Assembly: GCA_958430865.1 (NCBI GenBank)
Contig: CAUDNR010002223.1
Span: 33,876-97,875 of the forward strand
DNA: 64,000 nucleotides
Direction of reading: 5' to 3'
Source of the DNA: Entrophospora sp. SA101
Taxonomy: Eukaryota > Glomeromycota > Glomeromycetes > Entrophosporales > Entrophosporaceae
Within the stretch, counting starts at the first letter, position 1; the number at the start of each line of letters is the position of its first letter. The position numbers were made by a program, and so were the translations under genes. Of the stretch, positions 12,550 to 26,000 are shown piece after piece. The notes beneath the pieces are model-generated. The model was not told the origin of the DNA and ran no database searches. It worked only from the letters and a program-made list of their open reading frames with translations.

Positions 12550-15190
12550 TCTTTTGTGTAAAGTGTATGCAAAAATATTTGTTTGCATATATTTAAACGA
12601 GGAAAATTTAATAAGAAATAAAAAAAAACTGACTCTTGCTTAGCCTTCGAAAAAAAAATTTTTTTTATCACCAAAAATACTTTAAACTTATTAAAAAACG
12701 CTACCCCTTATAAGTGATGGAAGGAATTAACGCTCAAGTTGCAAACACTGGTGCAGCTGGTTTGTCGTTTGTCTCATTCTTTTGTCTTCTTTTGGTGAAC
12801 TTGGGGGCGCCAATTATCGAAGGAATTTTTATTACGAGCGTTGAAATAAAATTAAAGTATTCATCAACCGCAAAAATTATATTTGGAGTATATGGTGTTT
12901 GTGCGAAGGTTTACAGTAGTTATGGTTCAAGTGCTAATAAATGCGCGAGTCTTGGTCTTGATAATGCTTATGACATTAGAAATGGCAGTACAAAGTTTTT
13001 GTTGTCTATGCATGCTATTGGTAATGTGCTTACTTAAAATGCGAAAAATATTGTATATAATTAATTATTTATTATTTATTGTTTGAATATATTTTTAGGT
13101 GTAATAACATCATTCATGCTATTTGCCGTTGGAATGTATGCCCGCATCAATCCTATACCTAAAAAAGTGTCATGGATCTTCGCATCGTTCAGTTCATTTA
13201 TCATTCTGTTAGCAATTGGAGGACAAATTGACAATTATTTAAAAATCAAAGAAGCCGTTGACGATGATTATACTACAAAAACAAGTATTGGAGCCAGTGG
13301 ACTTGTACCTGTAATTTTAGCTCTCATATGTTCACTTATTTCAGTTTTTGCATTTTACACGGGAGATCAAGCTGCACCTAACATCAATGGTCCCGAAAAT
13401 ACGGCAACAATTATCAATCAGCCACCTGTTGCTCAATATCAACAACCTATCAATCAGCTACCTGTTTCTCAATATGGTAATCAACAATTCCTACCTCCAC
13501 AACCTTATCCAAATTCTCAATATGGTGAATATAATAATTTTCAATCTCCACCTCCACAACCTTATCTAAATTCTCAATATGGTGATCAATACAATGTGAA
13601 ACAAAATCCATATTCAAGTCCACCACCTCCACAATCTCCACAACCTTATACAGGTAATCAACCTTATTCGAGCACCGACCATGAACCTGTTATGATGTAA
13701 CTTTGATTTTTCCAACCCAATGTATAATTATTATGTTATTTTCTATATAAATATTATTATTAATATATTTCATATACATAACAATTAGAAATTATGGCTC
13801 TGGTTATCTTCCAGAAACATGACCATTTTTGTAATATAAATTGATTTTTTTTATGTATAAAGAATAGTGCAGAAATTTTTCTTTCCATTTCTAAATCTTT
13901 GACAAAAAATTCAGCAATCCATTCTAAAATCCGAGTTGGGATATTTGAATATTCGAATTTTTTTCCTAATACTAATACTAATACTATATAATACTAATTC
14001 GAATTCAATTTTGTGTCACATTAGCGTTCGAATTTTTGAAAAAAAATTATTTGCATTCATTGTCATTTTTTCATGCAACCTTACATTTAAACCCAGTAGG
14101 GAATGGGGATGAACAAAGCTTTTATTTTTTCTTTCATTTGAAGAGCCAGAGCTCGAACTGTTATCTGACATTTAATATCTAAAAATTTTGTTGGCAAAAT
14201 TATTTCAAAATGAATTTCAAAGGAAAAGATAATGACGATAATAAAAGACGAATAATTTTTATTTAGTTGCACTATATGACCAAAGGTTGCTTTTATTTTT
14301 GTTTTAAAACTAAGTATTCAATTATGTTACACATTATTTAAACATATTCTTTACCACCCACCTTTAATATTAATGTTTTCACCAATTATAAGCTTTATAA
14401 TTATCATGCAAAAAAATTCAATTCCCAGAACTGTGGAATGATGTCCTATATAATAAAAGTTATTTGACGATTTTGAATAGAATTATCAATTATATATAGT
14501 ATTTTCAGATTGAAAAGACCCATTCTTCATTGTGAATAGGTCATTATCATATTAAAGAAAACCAGCAATTCTACAGTTCTAAAAGTTTTCCCAGGTACGG
14601 TGGAATTTATTTATTTTTATAAGGCAATCTTTAAAACGGGCATCATTATTTTATAATCTTATTCCTGATTGATTGATTGTAATAAAAAATTTATCATCAA
14701 AGATACGTTTCATATGGTTTAAATATTTGAAGCTTGAATGACTTTGTTCAACAATAATTGATAACTAAATAAATTATTACATAGTCGTCCCCGTTAGGCC
14801 GAAGGCATTTTATGGAGCCATTTTTCTTCGGATTAACGCATATACTCATGTAGATTTTACGCTTTAAAAAAGGATCGGATTTCATAATGCACCTTAACTG
14901 TTGTTGAAATTTCGTAGTGTACCAGTACAAATTTAGAAATTATCTCCAGAAATTCAATATTTGATTGGATGATAATGCAATCAATTTGGGTATATAATGC
15001 TCAAATGTTATAAAGTTGTTTCTTTTTTGTTTGCAAAGAATTTTTGAATTTATTACACGTGTATTGGACTTTTTTATAATTTTGAAGTTAAAATAAAAAA
15101 TATTGTGAACATAAAATATTATATTATGTATGTCATACTATTGTGATATTTGCTCCACCATTATCATCCTCTTCTTCTCCTCCTGGTACT
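12550..15190 (+). repeat. Inverted segmental duplication, copy 1
   Basis: This block (5' flank of the SUR7-like gene, the gene, the long 3' flank and the last codons of the ATPase) is matched in reverse orientation by 41936-44555. Shared landmarks include GCATATATTTAAA before the start codon, the TGACAAAAAATTCAGCAATC block, CTTCGGATTAACG, and the ATPase tail. The copies are clearly diverged, with indels. The copied 3' flank (13701-15132) shows no gene. Confidence 0.85.
12717..13700 (+). CDS. SUR7/PalI-like four-TM protein, copy X1
   Basis: Exon 1 is 12717-13020 and exon 2 is 13099-13700. The 78-bp intron starts GTAATG and ends TTTTTAG. Product 301 aa. There are four membrane helices: about residues 14-34, a second just after the intron (SFMLFAVGMYAR), a third (WIFASFSSFIILLAIGG) and a fourth (VPVILALICSLISVFAFY). 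The last third is a cytosol-type tail rich in Pro, Gln, Tyr and Asn with repeats of PPPQPY.NSQYG, ending STDHEPVMM. Topology and tail resemble the fungal SUR7/PalI (Rim9) family, which acts in eisosomes or pH signalling. This assignment rests on layout, not on a diagnostic motif. Paralogues are at 43337-44381 and 61529-62364. Confidence 0.75.
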
Positions 15191-18100
15191 AAACTAGCAA
15201 ACATTAAAGGTGCACAATAACGCCTTTTGGAAAATTTATATATTTCAACAACTATTTCAAATATTATTATTGATCCCAATATTAATCCCCATTCCCAACT
15301 AAACCCTAATTGATGAAATACTTTTGTATTCAACCTAATTAATTAATTAAAATATGAAATAAAAAAAAGATTATCTTAGTAATTTAAATTTTTTTTAATT
15401 AATAAATGATTTCGCTACATACCCAGGTATATAAAAAGTAGGAATTGCAATAAGTGCACCGCCAACTACTGCCCAAAATAAAAATTTATTATCACAGAAA
15501 TGCATCGACCAAATCGGATTTCTTAACGATCGGCAATTATAGGCATGTATAAATAGTAGATAAGTTAAAGTCGCAAAGGATACACCTCTTGCTCGGAAAA
15601 CTTGCTCACATGCGTCTTCTGTCTCCGGATTCAAACTATGATTGCATCCGCTACCTAAGTTTCCATCACCAGCTGCATAAATCACTATAGAAAAATTTGT
15701 TAACGTCAATCCACCCATAATACATCCATAAAATAACGTATCACCAATGACTTCCCATGAAAATAATCCACGACGACTTTGGGGTGGATATCTCATTATA
15801 TCTTTTGATGCTCGTTCAACCCCCAAACCCATTGCAGGCGGTGAACTAGTAACCATGTTCAAGAAAAGTATTTGTAATGGTGACATTGGATTTAAGGATA
15901 AACCATCAGTATCAATAAATGACAATCCGATCACCAATGCAACGATTTCTGATACGTTTCCACTGAGTAAATGTGAAATGAATTTCTGTATATTTACAAA
16001 GATTCTACGACCTTCAGAGATTGCGCTAACTATTGTTGCAAAATTATCATCAGTCAACACTATATCACTTGCTTGTTTTGCCACGTCACTACCGCCCATT
16101 CCCATTGCAATACCAATATCTGCTTTTTTAAGACTTGGCGAGTCTTTATGAAATTTGTGGAAAAGAGAAAGGGAAAAATAGTAAATACACTATGTATAAT
16201 AATAATGATGATGATAATTATCATTTTCATCATAGTAATCATTCTTATTCATACCGTTGACACCGTCACCAGTCATTGCCACAAATTTTTTTCTTCTATG
16301 TAAAGCCTCAATCATTTTCACTTTAGTTTCAGGACTGCAACGAGCAATAACTTTTGGCAGTTCTTTAAGTTCATCAATTTCTTTATCAGTCAATGCGTCA
16401 AATTGTGTTGCTGCCATTACAAGTTGCGATTGTGATCCATTATCGTCATTAACGATTTTATTAATATTATTACTACTGACTAAATAATTTGAAGGAATTA
16501 TTCCTATCTCTTTAGCAATTGCTGCTGCGGTCAAAGGATGGTCGCCTATATTTATTGAAAAAGATTAGATTATTGAATGAATGAATTAGGAAATAAATAA
16601 AATTAATTTTCTACCTGTTAACATGTGAACTTCAATTCCAGCACCAAAACACTTCATTACGGCATCCTTTGATTCAGGTCTTGGTGGATCGTAAATACCA
16701 ACAAATCCTAAAAATATCATATCGTTGTCCACTTCCTCGCGTGTCATCATTGAAAATTCTTTATCTGTTTTACTAGAATTATTTATTTTTCGATATGCCA
16801 ATGATAATACACGCTAATAATAAAAACAGTTGGAAATATTAGTGTTTTAATTATTAATCGTCTCAAAATATATTTTTTTTCACTACCAAATAAGAAAACA
16901 AATAAATTTACCAATCCTTTACTAGCCAAACTCTCAAGACTATTATTAATTTCCAATTTAAATTTTTCGTCACTACCATCATCATTAACTTCTCTCTCGA
17001 CAACATCATCACCAACTTGGAATTTTGTGCATTTTTTTAGAATAGATTCAGTTGCACCTTTCATGAATACATAATATTCATTGGTGATTTCATTTTTGTA
17101 AAGGACCGACATTCTTTTTAAAATTGTATCAAAGTTATATTCCATTATTAATTTGAATTTGAATTCTTCGCTTTCAAGTACCGGTTTTGGTAATCCAGCT
17201 TTATGTGAAAATACTTGAAGTGCTCCCTATATCAAATGTTTGGATATATGTGTGAGTGTGTGATTATTTAAAATAATTATTATGATTAAAATATAATAAT
17301 AATAATAATAATAAAACTTTCTAACCTCAGTTGGATCACCTATAACATTCCATTCACCACGGATAGCACCTTTTCTAATCACGGCCATATTACAAAGAGC
17401 GGCAGTTTGAACCAGTTGTCTAAATGCATAACTCATATTTTTAAATGTCACTTCTTCATCACCCAACGATACCTCCTTCGCCTTCTTATTTCCCACGTTC
17501 TCATTCTCATTTCCTTCGTCTCCTTCTCCATCATTATCATCACCACCATCATTATTATCATTATTAGAAAGACTATGGCCAATGTTATATATTTTACCGT
17601 TTGGAGAGTAACCTTTACGACCAGTTATTTTGTAAAAACCTTCGTGTAATAACCAAGCATTGGTTGCAATCATTTTGCTTTGTGTAAGTGTACCAGTCTT
17701 TATTGATTACGGATATTAATATGTGTGAGGGTGAAAATTCAATTTGTAAATTCAAAATAATATATTTTAAAAAAATTTACTTTGTCAGAACAAATGTTTG
17801 TTACAGATCCCAATGCTTCCAATGCGCTCAGTTTACGAACAATTGCTTTATTTTTGGCCATTTTCCGTACACCCAAAGCCATAGTTAATGTAATCTAACA
17901 TTATAACAAATAAATAATTAGTATATTTTCACTCGATTTGAAAATCATCTTCCCTCTATTAAAATGTGTTACAAAATGTATGCATACCACAGCAACAAGA
18001 CCTTCAGGTAATATGGCAATACTAACTGATACTGCATAAATAAAAACCTCTCTAGTAAATTGCCATTTATTTACACCAAATACTATTACGGATAACACAA

Positions 18101-19559
18101 CAGCTATTCCAAATAATATATATGCCATCATATCCATTCTATATAACAGATTGGAATTAGTTTTTTGTTTTGCAAAAAGTCAATTATTTTGAAATGATAG
18201 ATTAATTAATTTACGCTTTTTGTAAAGGACTCCTTTGTATAATAGATGATGACGATAAACTTTTTGCAATTTTCCCAATTTCTGTTTCCATTCCTGTACT
18301 TATAACAATGCCTTTAAATTTTTTAATTAAGAAAAAATTAACTATCAAGGATTTATAATGTCAAAATCATGATGATCACGTTCTTTATTTAGTTTATTAC
18401 AAACCTTTTCCTCTTCCTTTTGTTACTGTTGTACTAGAATATATTAAATTTAATCGATCACCTATTGGTTTATCATGTTCTTCGATCACATCAGCACTAA
18501 ATAATTAATAGAAATTATAAATATAATTAGTAATCATAGTAATAATCATCATCATTATTTGATTGAAGGTATAGTCACAGCACAAGATGATTTTGTTTGT
18601 TCCCTGTTCTCTTTAATACTTTCCGGTTGAAGAAAGATACTTACAATTTGGCAACAGGTACAGATTCACCAGTTAATAGGGCTTCATCAATCTCCAAATT
18701 TTGACATTCAAATAATCGGGCGTCTGCACCAACTACATCTCCTTCTTCAATTACTAATATATCTCCCTAATATATGTAGAAGAAAAAGATTATCAATAAG
18801 ATTATCAATGTTAATTTTCTATTGATGTAAGAATTTATAATGTCACATGAGCAAGAATTAAATAAAAATATCATGACAAATTTGGATTGACTGATTAAAG
18901 ATGATCAATCAATTCGGTTCAAAGTAAAATGTTCTAAAAAAAAAAACATCAAATAATAATAATAGTAATAATTTTAGTGCTTACAGGTACTAGAGTATTC
19001 GTAGGAACAAATGTTGAAGCTTCTCCTCTAATAACTCTTGCAGTTGGCGAAGTCATTTTTCTTAATGATTCCATAGTTTTCTCGGCCCGATACTCTTGAA
19101 AAAATCCGATTAATGCATTTGTAATTGCAACAAATCCAATCACGCCTATTTAATGTTTTCAAAGAGAATCATTAATATTTTAATATTAAAACTTTTATAG
19201 ATAGATAAATCAACATCATGTGGTTTACAGCACTACACACGACCTATTTATTTACCTGCTTCAATATAATCTTTCGTGACAAAAGAGACAATCATGGCAA
19301 TCATCAATATCAACATTAAAGCATTTAAAAATTGTTTTGCTAAAACCATGAATGCGTTGACATTCCCTTGGCCTGATAATTCATTCAATCCATAAATTGG
19401 AAAACGTGTTTCGATAACTTCTTCATTTGTCAAACCTCCTTCAATATTCGTGTTTAAGTGTTGAATTATATCGTTGATTTGAAGAGTGTGGTATGGTGCT
19501 GTTGGTGGTGGTGGTAGTGATAGTTTTGAACGTTTTGATTTTTTAATTATGGAGTTCAT
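15133..19559 (-). CDS. P-type ATPase, type IID (ENA-like Na+/K+ pump)
   Basis: Thirteen exons: 19559-19256, 19145-18985, 18766-18645, 18496-18405, 18311-18215, 18138-17988, 17894-17781, 17697-17326, 17226-16912, 16813-16615, 16545-16255, 16143-15423, 15334-15133. They sum to 3141 nt (1046 aa) with every phase matching. Core motifs: TGES (about 187-190), PEGL in the ion pathway, phosphorylated Asp346 in DKTGTLT, MKGA in the nucleotide domain, TGDHP (about 642-646) and GDGVNDSP (about 735-742). [18 protein letters not shown] and the late [13 protein letters not shown]...[13 protein letters not shown] block point to fungal IID (ENA/ACU) alkali-cation ATPases rather than SERCA. An acidic Asn/Asp/Gly insert lies in the nucleotide-binding domain (exon 8). 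It converges on the SUR7-like gene X1, and its last codons lie inside the inverted duplication. Confidence 0.92.
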
Positions 19560-21671
19560 TATTATATAATAGTTATTTGAAAAAAATTTTAAAAAATTAA
19601 TTGATATTTGTTTTTTTAAAACTTTTCTTTTATAAAAAAATAGATTATTTGCCCCAAAAGTTAATTTCAAATTCGCACGATTTTGTTTTGATCACAAAGC
19701 ATTGATCTACAAATCGCCAATAAATTTTTCTCTGAAGAATCTTCTACGATTGTGATTGACAAATAATTTGTATTGATTTGGAAAGTACTATTTAAAACAA
19801 GTCTGTTATGACGTATAATTCGCTATGTCGGCGACGGGTAATTCCGGGAAAGATAGTTAAACTGCAGGGGGTTTTATTTTTATTATTATTTTTAACGCCA
19901 CGTTATCAAAAATACCAATTATTTCTTTAATATAAATAAATAAATAAATTAAAGATACTATTACAATCAATTATGTTTATAAATTTTGTAATCACCATTC
20001 AAGAACACACTACAATTTGAGATTGGATTCCAAATGCATTTTAATTCAATTAATTGTTATTTAGTATATTGATATATTTGTTATGAGAATAATGAAGGAT
20101 TAAATACATGCAGCAAATAAATCTGTGTTAATGAGGCACTCATGGTACAGATCCCTCGCATAAATATCTTTATCCAATAATTACTTGATTATGCATTTGG
20201 TTCGTTATGGAAATTATACGTGAAATACAGAATCAAAATATCAGAAAAAATGCCTTATTGGTGAAATTATTAAATATCTAAAATTTTCGGAAAACAAATA
20301 TTTATTATTATTATATTTTTCTTTGTAATAACGATGTCTTTATACAATTTTGGGTTTGGATCTTCTTGAACTATATTAAAAATAAATTTCCTTGGTTTTT
20401 TAATAACGATATTCTAATTCGCTAATGAATTCATGGCAAGTTGATTGTTGTTGGGAAATCTTTGCGTTTATTCTATAATTAAATTTTTTAATTTGTGATT
20501 ACGTGGACACTGGCTCTGCTTATAATAATGGAAGGGACCTTGACACGATCAAAAATTATTGTTACACGTCGGAAATTAATTTTGACGTAAACTTGCATAA
20601 AATAAAAGTTTACACGACCGCCGTAACATAGGTAAAATTTACTATTACAAACAAGTCATGGTGCTTATATAACAATAATAATATTTGTGTAAAATCTGCA
20701 ACTACGCCTGAAATTCCTGGTGCGTTCCATAAATGGTTTTAGTAATCGAGATAATTTTAAGTTTTGAGGTCAGGAAAACAATTCGGGCTGCATATTCCAT
20801 CAGAAAATTCTGCAAAAGCATAACAATAAAAATTTACGCACGCGTAACATGTGTACTAAAACAGAAATCCGGAATAGAAAGGATATTGGTCACAATAATA
20901 AGGATACGGTCCCAGCCCTGTAGTAGTAGTTACACCTGAAACACGAAATAAAGCTGGCCAATCAAATTTATTGCTTTGAAAACATTGGCCAAAATACAAC
21001 TTTTCGACATAATAATTTCTATTTTCTAAAACAATGGCCGCGTAAAACAATCCTTGTTGATTGTATACTACTAGTATAGATCTATTTTTTTTTGGAAAGG
21101 GGAAAATTAATTAATATAAACTAAAATAAAAAAAATTCTCACTCCCAATTAATATGTTTAAAGAACCAATGATTTAATAAAATTTCTTTTAAATAATAAC
21201 AATTCTCATTAATATCAACTGTTATATAGTATTTTTAAATATATGTAATCATAATGAAAGAGTTAATAGCACTGAAGCAACTATATGATGATTATGTTGA
21301 TTACTAAAATAAGAGTGTAAATCAATTTAATTGTATCTTGCATTTACTCTCCATTCTCTTGCATTTATCCGATAATGTGAATGTGGCGTTATTTCACCTA
21401 CTAAAGCAATATTTAAATTTCTAAATTATTAACCCGTATTTTGCTATTAAAATGTGATCAATATGGGTCACTCACAATTCATTATCAAAAATACACATAT
21501 ATAGTACAGTGTAAAACTTTTTAAGGATTTGCGCAACTTTGCTCAAAATTATTAAATAAACATTTATTGAAAAGTAGAAATTTCAAAAAAATGTTTCTCT
21601 TTAAATAAGATATCTAGAGATTTTAAAGTTACACTTGACTACCAAAAGTTGAGGATATACTTTTCCTATAT
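19560..21671. other. Intergenic, no gene seen
   Basis: AT-rich upstream region of the ATPase gene. 20730-21050 is open on both strands for about 65 codons with no recognisable product. No RNA gene or TIR was found. The dispersed repeat at 21100-21480 is listed separately. Confidence 0.6.
21100..21480 (+). repeat. Dispersed repeat, copy without MITE
   Basis: Matches 30120-30720 in order: CCAATTAATATGTTT, TCAACTGTTATAT / TCAGCTGTTATAT, AGTAAATCAATTTAAT-like, GTGAATGTGG.GTTATTTCACCTAC, then ATTATTAACCCGTATTTTGCTATTAAAA versus TTTATTATCCGCATTTTACTATATATTAAAA. The other copy is split by the MITE at 30407, so this one serves as the empty site. Family unknown. Confidence 0.65.
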
Positions 21672-21920
21672 TCACTTAACAATAAAATACTTTAATAAAT
21701 CCAATAGCTCTTTGATAGCTTGTTTTGATGTTCTAACTTTAGTATAATGTTGGATAAATTCTACTTTTAAAAGATATTTCACTATTTTCATTAATTCTGT
21801 ATGCACATCTTGAGCTGAATAATGATCGATCCTACTAACATTACATGCAATAAATCCTTGTAAGCTGGTAAGAAAATTTTGTTCGATATCCCTTATTCCA
21901 ATTTTTGATTTTTTCAACAA
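21672..21920 (-). CDS. Unknown 82-codon open frame
   Basis: A frame on the minus strand opening at TTG codons with no ATG at its head, so it is either an exon whose 5' part is elsewhere or a relic. The product is hydrophilic and helical, with Leu/Ile/Lys spacing that could form amphipathic helices (ELMKIVKYLLKVEFIQHY, AIKELLDLLKYFIVK). No domain recognised. Downstream on the same strand lies only AT-rich DNA. Confidence 0.25.
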   Translation of the reverse strand: MLKKSKIGIRDIEQNFLTSLQGFIACNVSRIDHYSAQDVHTELMKIVKYLLKVEFIQHYTKVRTSKQAIKELLDLLKYFIVK

Positions 21921-22393
21921 TATAATTTTATTAAAGACTTGGTAGGATTATAATATTAATATTAGTTATGGGTTTATAAAATTCTGAATAATTTTTTACA
22001 TTAAAAAATCTTTGCAACCAAAATAAATTTATTAAATAATTACTTATAACAATTCTAGATGGATGGATATGCATTTAAAATACTAGATAAAAAATCCATA
22101 TTATTTTTATCATCCAAAACTTATACTAAAATAAAATAATTATTTACATGTTGTTATATATAACAATTTTTAAGGAGTTTATATTAGGAAAGTTTTTGTA
22201 TTAGAGAAGTTATGATCAATATTTAATATCTCATGATATTTCGTTATCTAAACTTTCGCCCATAGTTTTTCCATGATCAGTGGATCATGAGCAAGAGATT
22301 TGCAACATCAAATTAGAGTTATATAACGAAATGATTATGATCAATTTCAGGAAGTCAGGCACTCTCAAGCCAACCACACAAACTCTAACCAAC

Positions 22394-22747
22394 ATGCTTT
22401 TTCTTTTTTTTCTATTAGATCATCCAATCCTTTCTACAAATCTCACTTGTCTTGTGTTATATATGTACATATGTAAGATGTGAAATTGTTACAAAGTAAG
22501 TATGCAATATTATTCACTAGGGAGTGGCTATATATAATGAAAGATAATTTAGAAAGTATAATCTATAAATATGCTTTTTCTTTTTTTTCTATTAGATCAT
22601 CCAATCCTTTCTACAAATCTCACTTGTCTTGTGTTATATATGTACATATGTAAGATGTGAAATTGTTACAAAGTAAGTATGCAATATTATTCACTAGGGA
22701 GTGGCTATATATAATGAAAGATAATTTAGAAAGTATAATCTATAAAT
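22394..22747 (+). repeat. Perfect tandem duplication, 2 x 177 bp
   Basis: Positions 22394-22570 and 22571-22747 read identically, base for base, starting ATGCTTTTTC and ending CTATAAAT. There is no intervening base. The identity implies a very recent tandem duplication or an assembly slip. Confidence 0.97.
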
Positions 22748-23046
22748 ATACATGTTATCATTTTTGATTCAGGTATAATCTCACAATATCTCAACAAACA
22801 TATTAATAACAAGTTTATCTAAGATAAAATTCTTGTTTTTTTATTATTATAAACATTTTTATGTTTATAGAATTCTATAATAAAAGTGATGGTAACTTTG
22901 ATCACAAAGAAGATTTAATTTAAAGCATATGATTAATTGTTAAAAAATTTTTCAATAATAATAAAAGGTGTTTAGTTCACCATGTAAATGCTTGCTAAGG
23001 GACTAGGTGAAAATTTCAATAATCAAATAAGATAAATAAAATTTAT

Positions 23047-26000
23047 TCACAAATCCAATTCAATTTGTTTAGAATCTGAAATAGTTAATTTATAGTTTAA
23101 TTTAAAATATCATTAATTAAGATTAAAATATAATAATAAATTAAATTATTACCATTATTGTTATTAATAATTGTAATTTTATTGGAATTTACAGGTTGAG
23201 GAAGATTTGTAAAATTCAATAGTCTACTTGTATAAACAGCATTTGGATGAACAGTTGCTGTAATTGTTGAAGGATTGAAGGGCTTTTTATCTGCTTCCTC
23301 AAATATTTTTCTTATTTCTTTTAATTCTTTTAATTTATAATAATTAAGTTTGTGTTTTAGGATTCCAGTGATACCAATTGTGCCAACTGCATCTTTCCAA
23401 AAAGTAATAATTTTTAAAATTTCATCTGCTGTTGGTCTTTTTTCAGGATCAGCATCCATGCATTTGTATGCTAACCTAATATAACATTCTGGAGTGTTAT
23501 CTGAAAAACTAGGCCTTAAGCCACCACAAATCTTCAGTGCAAGTTCTAGATCATGTGGTTGATCTTTAAATGGCTGTTGATGTGTTGATGTTTCTGACAT
23601 TAAAATCCCAAAGCTGTAAATGTCAGATTTTTGTGTGTAAGGTTTCTTATTTAATACCTCTGGTGCAATATATGGTAGTACTCCAAATATATCATTTTTA
23701 CTTTTACTTGATGTTTCTTGATCAGCTGAGCCTGATAACCCTAAATCTGTAATCATTGCCTGGGATAAATAATTAAAATATAAAATATTACCACTGTGAA
23801 GATCACCATGTGTAAGTTTTTCTTGGTGAAATGTGTTTAAACTTGAAATGATGTCATAAAGTATTGTGATTCTGTCATTCCAATTTCTACAATTTGATTT
23901 TAAATATTTCCTGTAATCTCCTTGGTCTGCATATCTCATTATGAGAACATATTCTTTTGTATTTGGATCTTGTGAAATACCATAAATATTAACAATGCCC
24001 ATTTGATGAGGTCCTATAAATTTAATGTGATTTTGAAGCTTTATGAAAATTAATAAAAAATTAATATATTATTTAAAAATCATTAATTGTCAAATTATAT
24101 CAAATTATTTATATACCTCTTTTAAAAACTCATCAGAAATGCTTTGTGAGTTTTTAATCTTTTTTAATGCTACATGACCACCTTCACAATAATATCTTCT
24201 ATTTTCATAAACATATCTAGGACCATTTAACCAGCGACACCTATACACAGTTGCAAAACCACCTTCACCTATTCCTCCTTCAACTGTGAGTTGTTCATAA
24301 GGAATCCACTCAAGGTAATGATAACTATCAAATCCTTTTGCTTCAAGCTGTGTATTTCTGATTATGTCATCTAATTTTTTATTACCACTGCTAGTCCAAC
24401 TTTGAGATAACAATTTAGGATCACATGATTGACACCACTGGTAATTAGTATTATATCTTCTACAAACAGAACAGGTTCCATATTCTTTTTTCCCTTTTTT
24501 AAACTCCTTGGTGGTGTTATCTTATTATTTAAATAATTAATTTTTTCATTATAAAAAAAATTCAAAATAAAATAGAATTATTTTCAATATAGCATAATAA
24601 AAACATTCATTTAAAAGTATAAAAAAAATTAAATTTATAAATTATTTTACATTCAGTTGTTAGTTATTATAAAACATAAAAAAAATTTATATATTTAGTC
24701 AAGAGCTTTGATAAAAATTATTTTGTGTTGTAAAAGTTATTTTATAATTATAACATAATATTTACCAGCTGATTATTATGAAGGAATAAAAATTATTTAA
24801 TTAAATGATGATGTTATAAAAATTACTTACATGCTGGTTATCATAAAGAAAAATAAATTTATTAATTAATTGATGTTTTAATAAAAATTATTTGTAAAAG
24901 TTTATGATACAATACTTACTTCCTGATTATTATAAAAATTTATTAATCAGATAATGTTTTAATAAAATTTATTTTGTGTTGATTTATAATAATATATTAC
25001 TTACCAGCTGGTTATTATAAATAAAAAAATAAACTTATTGATTTGATATAAAAAATTATAAAGTTGATTTATAACACAATAAAATGCTTACCAGCTGGTT
25101 ATTGTGAAAAAATAAAAATGAATTTTATTTAGTTGATGTTTTAATAAAAATGATTTTATGTTATGTATAAAAGCATAATACTTACAATCTGGTTATAAAA
25201 AAAAGTAAAAATTGTATTTATTTAATTAGACAATGTTTTAATAAAATTTAGTTTGTAAGAAGTTGGTTCATATAATGCTTACATACTGGTTATTATAAAG
25301 AAATAAAAATTTTATTTAATTAGATGATGTTTTAATAAAGTTTATTTTGTGTTGTAAAAGTTAATTTATAATATAATACTTACTCTCTGGTTATTATAAA
25401 GTAATAAAAAATAATTAGAAGATGTTTTAATAAAGTTTATTTTGTGTTGTAAAATTTAATTTTATAATATAATACTTACCAGCTGGTTATTATAAAGAAA
25501 TAAAAAAAAATTTATTTAATTAGATGATGTTGAAGATAAAGTTTATTTTGTGTTGTAAAAGTTAATTTTATAATATAATACTTACCAGCTGGTTATTATA
25601 AAGAAATAAAAAAAAATTTTAATAAAGTTTTTATTTTGTGTTGTAAAAGTTAATTTATAATATAATACTTACTAGCTGGTTATTATAAAGAAATAAAAAA
25701 TAAATTTATTTAATTAGATGATGTTTATTTTGTGTTGTAAAACTTGATTTATAATATAATACTTACAATCTATAAATAAAAAATAAAATTATTTAATTAG
25801 ATAAAGTTTATTTTGTCTTGTAAAACTTGATTTATAATATAATACTTACAATCTATAAATAAAAAATAAAATTATTTAATTAGATGATGTTTTAATAAAG
25901 TTTATTTTGTGTTGTAAAACTTGATTTATAATATAATGCTTACTCCCTAAGAATAAAAAACAAAATTATTTAATTAGATGATGCTTTAATAAAGTTTATT

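Noticed and set aside
15747..16151. 134-codon plus-strand frame inside the ATPase gene
   Set aside because: It lies wholly opposite exon 12 of the ATPase, whose motifs (GDGVND context, [13 protein letters not shown]) are unmistakable. It is a shadow frame.
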